A DNA stretch of 64,000 nucleotides from NCBI RefSeq assembly GCF_000346465.2, contig NC_034010.1, positions 9,853,638 to 9,917,637 on the forward strand. The letters run 5' to 3'. Positions 57,293 to 64,000 of the stretch are shown here, in pieces. Every line of letters begins with the position of its first letter. Positions within the stretch are counted from its first letter, which is position 1. The translations under genes and the position numbers were made by a program. The notes beneath the pieces were generated by a model that saw only the letters and a list, made by a program, of their open reading frames with translations, searched no databases and was not told where the DNA came from. Origin of the DNA: Prunus persica. Taxonomy: Eukaryota; Streptophyta; Magnoliopsida; Rosales; Rosaceae.

Positions 57293-59236
57293 CAAGGCAC
57301 TCTCACCATGACTGTTAATGAAGAAACTGTTGCCTTCAAAGTGTTTGATGCCCTGAAGCCAAGATTGTTTTCAAATTGAAGTATTTGGCAATCCAGGGAA
57401 AGAGAGATTTGATGCCCTTCCATATTTAGTAGAATCATGCTTGCTGAAAAGAGGAGACAAGGAGGAGCAGGGGACTGCCCACATGTTCAATGCTACAATT
57501 CCTACACACAAGAAGGGGCTGCCCAAATTTGGACATGTGAATATTCCAATCATTCCTACAATTCATTGTGATTCTATTCATAAGCAAAAATGGAAAAGAA
57601 AAGCAGCAAGGAAGCAATGGAAAAGGAAAACAAGCTTGGTGAACTCTCTTGCATTACATGAGAGGTCGATTGAGCCCAAACACCCCCCTCATTCACTATA
57701 GAAAGTTTGGACGTCCGGCTAAAGACATGAAACTTAGTGCTTCTTGGGAGGCAACCCAAGGTGACGAGGAGAAGATAGAATGTGCGAGGAAGCCTACTTG
57801 CGTCCTAATCGCTTCAAAGGGGAGTTTTTCTTAACTCTAACCTTTGGTTATGTCTTTCCTTTATCTTCTTTCCTTTTATTTATGAGGAATTGCTTTTTCT
57901 TACACTCTAAACATTGAGGACAATATTTTGTTTAAGTTTGGGGGGAATGGTTTAGTTATGTTGTGTCAAATTGTCAAATTTTAATTTTTTTTTAGTGTGT
58001 TTAATGTCTAAAAACGTAGCATTTTGTGACTTGCTTTGTCATCCTTTCAAACACCTATGATAAGACTTGGATTTAATTATAATTTGGTTTTGAATAAATC
58101 ATTCATCTTTGTTTAAGGTATTTGTGTGATTCAGAGTTAACTCTGTCTTGCATGCCATCCTTGCACTTATTGAGCACTTTGCCGAGTTAGTCCAATTTCT
58201 TGCTACTTGGAGACGTTATGCAATTCTACTTTTCTCATGATCTTGGTTTCGTACTCTAGAACTTATTTGAATATCCCATGAGACATTTTGTTGCCATACA
58301 ATGCTTGGGAAGTGATTTAAGCCATGTTTGAACCGTTTGAGCCTTTCTAACCATCCCTCTACATGTATTCATCCCTAGTCAACCCATTTGAGCCTACGTT
58401 AAGCCTTTCTTTGTGTAAACCATTCCTACCATAATGAACCTCTGTTTTCTTATCCTTACTTATTCTATGAGCAATTACAGCTATCTTCAAAAGACTAAAG
58501 AATGCAAGGTTTTTGGAGCAAAAGTGAATCATTAGTGCCATAACCCAAGTGTCAAAATGAAATAAGTTTGGGGATATTGGTAACTAATCAAAAGAGGTAA
58601 TGAAATGTGACCAATGTAGTCACGACCCTAGGGTGTTATAAAGAGAAGATCATGGTGATCTAGGGTAAAGAGCCACAAAATTAGGCCAAATAAACAAATA
58701 TGAAGGTGCTGAAATTCTGTTGAAAATATGCTCATTTATGTGTTCCTTGCTTGTTACAAAGATCAGTAATCTCTCATGCTCTTACTTATGCTTTAGTTGT
58801 GCTCAAGATATTGTTATATATCCATATCCCCTCTTTCATTCAACCACTACCCCAAGCCTCATTACAACCCTTGTAAAGTCCTTTTGATCCTTGGTATTAT
58901 ATGGTATTACTGTGGAGAGCTGATTTGATAATGAGCTTATGGGGTTCGGAATTCTTGATTTTGCTCTAAGCATGTGCGCATGTACTTATTTGAGTTGCAG
59001 GCGGTGTTCTGATTCGGCATTCACACACTACACTTAAGGATGTCATTGTGAGCTTTGCTTACTCTTGAATCATGTGTGGAACTTAGATTGTGATTGTCGT
59101 GTTTCTTTGGAACCACATACTTCGGTGATTCTTTGAGGATATTGTTTGGAAGACTAGCTACTTATCTCCTGTTTTCTAAATGGTAGTTTTACTTTATTTT
59201 GCTTGAGGACTAGCAAAATCTAAGTTTGGGGGTATT
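57293..59236 (+). mobile_element. 3' internal part of the non-autonomous gypsy-type element
   Basis: Non-coding interior. Two purine-rich blocks occur: AAGTTTGGGGGGAATGG at about 57938 and, directly before the LTR, AAGTTTGGGGG at 59222-59232, the polypurine tract. The polymerase genes are absent. Confidence 0.75.
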
Positions 59237-59984
59237 TGATACATTCGCATGCCCTCTTTACTTAGTGACTTTGCTTAGTTTCTCTTTATTTTGAGTTAAT
59301 TACATCTTTTTGTTTGTTTTGTAGGTAAAGACAGCAAGAGATCACATTTGATGCAATCCATGCTTGTTAAGGGCTGATTGGGATAAGAGGAATATGAGCT
59401 TAAAGACAAACCCAATTTGAGCCACACTCCTTGTCAGTCCATTTTTGTAGGTCATCTTGCAGGCCTAATTTCAGCAACTTACACAGGTCGGATGAGGAGA
59501 CATCCTTGATAGAAGTTGTTCCAATGGGATAAATATGGAGCCCTCAGCACGTCAAAGACTCAACCAAGTTCACAGAAAAGTCATAGTTGGCTGCCATCAC
59601 ATTTAATGTGGCTACATCCCTAGAGCCATGTGCTACACATAAGAGCAGCCCCACATGGGAGACAAATTAGCTTAGGAACTCAGAAAGATAAACAAAAGTC
59701 AAACCTGCCCTAAAGAGACTAAGAATAGTCCACAAAAGGCATTTATTGGGCAGTTGAGGTAGTTGGGTAGCAGCTAAGAGAAGTGTGCTTCACTAGCCAA
59801 AGGGGAGGACGAATTTGGCACTCTATAAATAGAGAGCTGCACTCTCATTCAAAGGGAGAGACATTCATTTCATGTATTACTCATACACACATTCAGATTC
59901 CATCCTCCACCACAAAGAGAGAAGAGAGCTAGTTGCAAAGGAGGGAGAGCTTAGAGCTGTCCTGGGAACTACCTTGCTGCCATC
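59237..59984 (+). mobile_element. 3' LTR of the gypsy-type element, facing an inverted copy
   Basis: Starts TGATACATTCGCATGCCC right after the polypurine tract. TATAAATA lies at 59824-59831. The first 527 bp (to about 59763) pair with 60548-59985 on the other strand. The downstream end of the LTR is interrupted by the inverted copy, so its true length is unknown. Confidence 0.8.
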
Positions 59985-60548
59985 ATCTACCTCAACTGCC
60001 TAATAAATGACTTTTGTGGACTATTCTTAGTCTCTTTATGGCAAGTTTGACTTTTGTTCATCTTTCTGAGTTCCCAAGCTAATTTGTGTCCCATGTGGAG
60101 CTGCTCTTATGTGTAGCACATGGCTCTAGGGATGTAGCCACATTAAATGTGATGGGAGCCAACTATGACTTTTCTGTGAACTTGGTTGAGTCGTTCACGT
60201 GTTGAGGGCTCCATATTTATCCAATTGGGTTGACATTTGGGTATGTTCTAATAGATACCCATTGGAACAACTTCTATCAAGGATGTCTCCTCATCCGACC
60301 TGTGTAAGCTGTTGAAATGAGGCCTGCAAGATGACTTACCAAACTGGACTGACAAGGAGTGTGGCCCAAATTGGTTTGTCTTTAAGCTCATATTCCTCTT
60401 ATCCCAATCAGCCCTTATCAAGCATGGATTGCATCAAATGTGATCTCTTGCTGTCTTAACCTACAAAACAAACAAAACGAGGTCATTAACTCAAAATAAA
60501 GAGAAACTAAGCAAAGTCACTAAGTAAAAAGGGCATGCGAATGTATGA
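59985..60548 (-). repeat. Inverted partial copy of the same LTR
   Basis: Reading from 60548 downward gives CATACATTCGCATGCCC and the whole first part of the LTR, including GGTCGGATGAGGAGACATCC and GTGGCTACATCCCTAGAGCC. It keeps about 30 bp (AACATACCCAAATGTCAACC) that the left arm has lost, so it is not a simple recent copy of that arm. It breaks off near 59985, leaving a 221-bp spacer with the TATA box. Confidence 0.93.
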
Positions 60549-60940
60549 AATTATGAAATTAAAAGACCACGGGAACTATTTTGAAAATTGAGGTACTCAA
60601 ATGCAAATCGGGTCTAAATTCAGGGATTAATAAAATGATTAACCCTTGTGGGTTGTTTAGGAGTTCCCTACACATAATTATTGATTAGTTGTAAGACATG
60701 GTTAACAATCAATATAAGCTTACATAAGAAATAACAAATGGATAATTTATCCTATATTAGATGGGGACTTACCATCAAAATAATCCACTGCAGTGTTTTT
60801 CTTCCTTTCCTATTCCTTTTCACATTCAACACTTCAATGGCCCTTCACCAACAAAGAGAATGACAAGTTAATAGATAAAATAATTTCATAAAAATTTCAA
60901 TTGAAGTCGAATGAAATAAAAATAACTTGGACAAACATAC

Positions 60941-61069
60941 TTGTTTACAACTTGTTTCCATTCCTCCTCAATCATGATCCTATTTAGAGGATCCATGAAA
61001 TAAATGGTCTCGTTGTCCACATTAACAATAGCCAACATCCAATGATTTTTGCCAATGTAGTAGAATATG
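60941..61069 (-). pseudogene. Ulp1-type (C48) cysteine protease fragment
   Basis: Minus-strand exon with YYIGKNHWMLAIVNVDNETI followed by YFMDPLNR and IMIEEEWKQVVNK, then a GT splice site at 60940. HWxLxxV and the D of YFMDPL match the catalytic His and Asp region of Ulp1 SUMO proteases. The Cys part is not seen. Upstream sequence stops at the LTR border at 61157. In plants such Ulp1 domains occur mostly inside DNA transposons (Mutator-like and CACTA), so this is probably a transposon remnant and not a host SUMO protease. Confidence 0.62.
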
Positions 61070-61156
61070 AAATAAATCCATCACAAGGCAACCGATTCAT
61101 TTTTTTGACATTATTTTGTTTCTAAGTAATTAGATAAACCTCTTAGATGGCATTTT

Positions 61157-64000
61157 TGACAGGACCCGATCCCAATTCCACTTTGGAATTCGAACCAAGT
61201 CCTGTGCGTGTCCGACACCTGGCGAATGTCGGGCACAAATGACCTTTTTACCATTCCTGTTACAATTACTAATAAAACTTCCCTTAGACTCCTGCCGAAA
61301 ATTCGGCAAAACCTCCCCTGTATTTTGTCTAAACCCAAAATCTTCCACCTGTTAAACAAGCAAATAATTTTCCACCAACTGCCAGAATAAAATAACCAAG
61401 CAATCACCAGATCAAGTTTCCCACTAAAACGAGATATCAGAGCATTTTCTACTAATTTACAAGATTTCAAGAACTTTTACAATAAAATCCTACGTTTCTT
61501 GGTGGTGCGGAAGCTAGGAGTGGCCCGGTGGTGGATGCCTGCGCACTTCTACAGCCTGGGGGTGAAAAACAAGTTTGAAAATGTGAGTGGACAAAAATAA
61601 TGTTCTTGAAATCAGTTTATAATCATAATAACCCCCATGGTAAAAATAACTTGCTAAGTAAGGCTAAAGTTCAACTGTGTTTAATATAAGGTATTCATCT
61701 AACTATATATAAATGTATGTATATAAATTCGTAAAACTGAACAATTATATGGAAATATAAAACATGCACGAACATTGAGGAAACTGATATAAAATGACTG
61801 AGAGCAATAGCTGTATAAAAGTACTCAAATTCCTTTCAACTACCACCTAAATGTACCCCTGTAAAATCCGTCAAATCCCCTGGCAGGTCTCGGCGACACA
61901 AAGTCTATCCGAGCCGCAAACTGGCAGGATTCAAGGGGGACTATGGTCAGCCTGATCCGCCGGCAAGTCTCGATGACACCAAGTCGACTCGAGCCGCTCT
62001 GGCAAGATACAGGGGACCGTAGTCAGCCTGATCCGCAATCCTGGCAGGTCTCGGGGACACAGAGTCAGCCGAGCCGCAAATCTTGACAGGTCTCGGGACA
62101 CCAAGTCTGTCGAGCCGCAAATCCTGACAGGTCTCGGGGACACAGAGTCAGCCGAGCCGCAAATCTTGGCACTCACGGTCCGAGCATCCCCGAAACTCGT
62201 GAGGCAATGTCAAGTGCACTGACAGAACTGTAAACAGATTGGATGTCCGTAGACATCGGTCCGTCTGAGGGTAATCACTAAAAACAAGTGGGTACACGGT
62301 GGTTCTAATTAGAAAAATATGATAATTCTCCGAAATCTGATAAATCTGAGCTAAGTTACTATTTCTGTATTAAAAATCTCAAGTCTGCTGCTCAACTAAG
62401 TATGATAAAAATAAAGATATTTCACGATGCAATTCATGCTCAGAAAACATGTAATAACACTTATTCAAGATCAAATATAAAAGTTAATTATAAAATCGTT
62501 TAAGAAAGAAAAGTCCACTCACTGCTGGTCCGAGCTAGCTGGACCCTTTGAAGGTCCCTCCTGTGGTTCTGCCGGTCCTCTGGTGCCTTATTACCCATAA
62601 AGATTAAATTAATAAAACTACTCAATAAAAGAATTAAATTAAACACCCTGCCCCCAGCTCCTAGAAATGCGTGTACTCAATTTAAAGTCACTCCTATGCC
62701 CACTTTAGCCTTTCAGACAATTAGAACGGTCTTGAAAGACTTGAAGCTGTTCCAAGCGATAAACTGTCAGACCGGCCGATCCGGAACCTCGTGGGGTCCA
62801 CGATCTTCGATGGCCAATCTGGGATTCTCTAAAGGTTCCTTACAGAGAAAGACCCATGTCCTGCGAGTTTGGTCCGAAACGGACGGTCGGATTAGCCAAA
62901 ATTGCATTATCGCTTAAAATCCAAACTCTAGCCCCAGGGTTCGCGATTTCATAGTATCCGGGACTCCGATTCGCAATCCGTCGAATCCTTCACGATCCCG
63001 AAATCATGTAGAACGACATATCTGAATTTGGGTGCGATCCAACGGCTCGACGACACTGCACCCAAGGATCGCGCAATATGAAAAATCTGTTCGGGGCTCA
63101 AACGGACTCCAAAACGAGATCTGCGAAATCCTACGCGCTCGTGACAACACGAGGATCGCAAAACTACTCAGAGTCACTTCACTACCCTCACCCACGCGCG
63201 GGCAGTTTGGGTGTCCAAAGCGATACCGGGTTGCCGGAAAAACTCGAAACCAAGACTCCAAACTCCTATCCTAGGTAAAACACCCCATTTGGAGTCACTT
63301 TTGTTCTTGGACATACCCCAAAAAGTGGCCGAAAATGGCCGATCACGGCGGCCGAAGTTCGGCCGATTCTCAATTCGAAAATCGAGTGATCTAGAGGTAA
63401 AATCGATCAAAACCTAGCCAACCATCAGTTAGAGCATGAAAAATAGCTGAGAAACCATACCTTACTCGAACGATTTGGTTGAGAAACGAAGGAGATCGAG
63501 GAGCTTGAAGTTTCGACTGAAAACCGGCGGTTTTCACCAGTTTCCGGCGAACTCCGGGCGGTGCCGAGGCTGAGACCGGTCGGGAAAGGACGGCGGCGGT
63601 GAGGCGGTTCCAACCGTACCGGTGCCGTAGATCGGCTCGGGCTGTGGCGTCAGCTGGAGGAGCTGGAAGGTGCAGGGTTGCTGGCGCGCGGGAGGAGAGA
63701 GAGAGGAGAGAGAACTGAGGAGAGAGGGGAGAAAGGGATAAAAATCTGACTTTTTGTCCAAATTACCGTTTTGCCCTTCGCGGTATTTTGACCGTATTTT
63801 CTTCGTTACAACTCCGATTCGAGTCTATTCCGTGTATACGAACTCGTTTCGCCGTGCTCTACGCAACGGCGTAAGCGAAATTGCCAAATTCCTTCTCGAT
63901 CAAGAAGTCAACTTTTTCCCTATTAAATAATGCGAGGGCAAAATCGTCTTTTTACTAGAATAAATTAATCCTAATTTTTAGATATTTTATTTTGGGTTAT
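61157..64000 (-). mobile_element. Long gypsy-type LTR, running off the window
   Basis: On the minus strand the LTR ends GATCGGGTCCTGTCA at 61157, typical of long plant gypsy LTRs. At least 2,844 bp are present. A TATA-like stretch and CT-rich leader lie at about 63745-63690 on that strand. Sequence beyond 61157 is not a primer-binding site, so this is a 3' or solo LTR. The GC-rich frames at 62950-63760 overlap on both strands and have no recognised domain. Confidence 0.62.
61880..62175. repeat. Short tandem repeats inside the LTR
   Basis: Two units of about 90 bp with GTCAGCCTGATCCGC, then three of about 45 bp with CAGGTCTCGGGGACA and GAGCCGCAAATC. They lie inside the LTR and make a repetitive frame that is not a gene. 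Confidence 0.85.

Noticed and set aside
61931..63761. Overlapping GC-rich frames on both strands
   Set aside because: They lie in the LTR and its tandem repeats, several overlap each other, and none shows a domain.

Overview
This is a stretch of plant nuclear genome: AT-rich, with introns bounded by GT/AG, TNL-type NB-LRR resistance-gene exons, an SUVH-type histone methyltransferase and nested LTR retrotransposons and TIR DNA transposons. The gene families and the style of the LTRs suggest a woody eudicot, possibly Rosaceae such as Prunus or Malus. That placement is inference and no sequence here proves it. Of the host genes I recognise, only one looks intact: a MATH (TRAF-like) plus coiled-coil protein at 39942-41536 on the minus strand.

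Layout. 1-2269 is the right end of a CACTA transposon carrying an antisense piece of the proteasome lid gene RPN6. 2273-4254 is the 3' end and LTR of a gypsy-type retroelement that abuts and probably truncates a TNL resistance pseudogene (4261-8674, minus). A solo LTR (7346-8004, duplication AGTAC) sits in the TNL's first intron. 9337-10287 is a PIF/Harbinger-like element with TAA duplications. 10899-19114 is an 8.2 kb terminal-inverted-repeat element that hosts two solo LTRs (11119-12715 and 17235-18789) and a decayed copia retrotransposon (12908-17155). 19461-33089 is a second, 13.6 kb CACTA element with AGC duplications. It contains a further TIR-like insertion, a ~99-bp minisatellite of about 3 kb, and an intron-containing CTP synthase fragment.

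34867-37612 (minus) is an SUVH1-like H3K9 methyltransferase pseudogene with four frame shifts. A solo LTR of the same family as the one in the TNL (34901-35533, duplication ATCCA) splits its post-SET cysteine motif. The intact MATH gene follows. 45127-54629 is bounded by inverted arms of about 1 kb and contains ATTG-rich minisatellites, a ~485-bp tandem repeat, an F-box pseudogene and a GRF zinc-finger pseudogene. 55190-59984 is a non-autonomous gypsy-type element (gag and protease only). Its 3' LTR faces an inverted partial copy of itself (59985-60548), forming a large palindrome. A Ulp1-protease fragment and a long gypsy-type LTR (61157 to the window end) close the window.

The main story is gene decay inside a transposon nest: insertions, stop codons and frame shifts have disabled a TNL, an SUVH, an F-box and a GRF gene, and two transposons carry host gene fragments. 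Window-edge elements are incomplete. Boundaries backed by target-site duplications are firm; the others are approximate.
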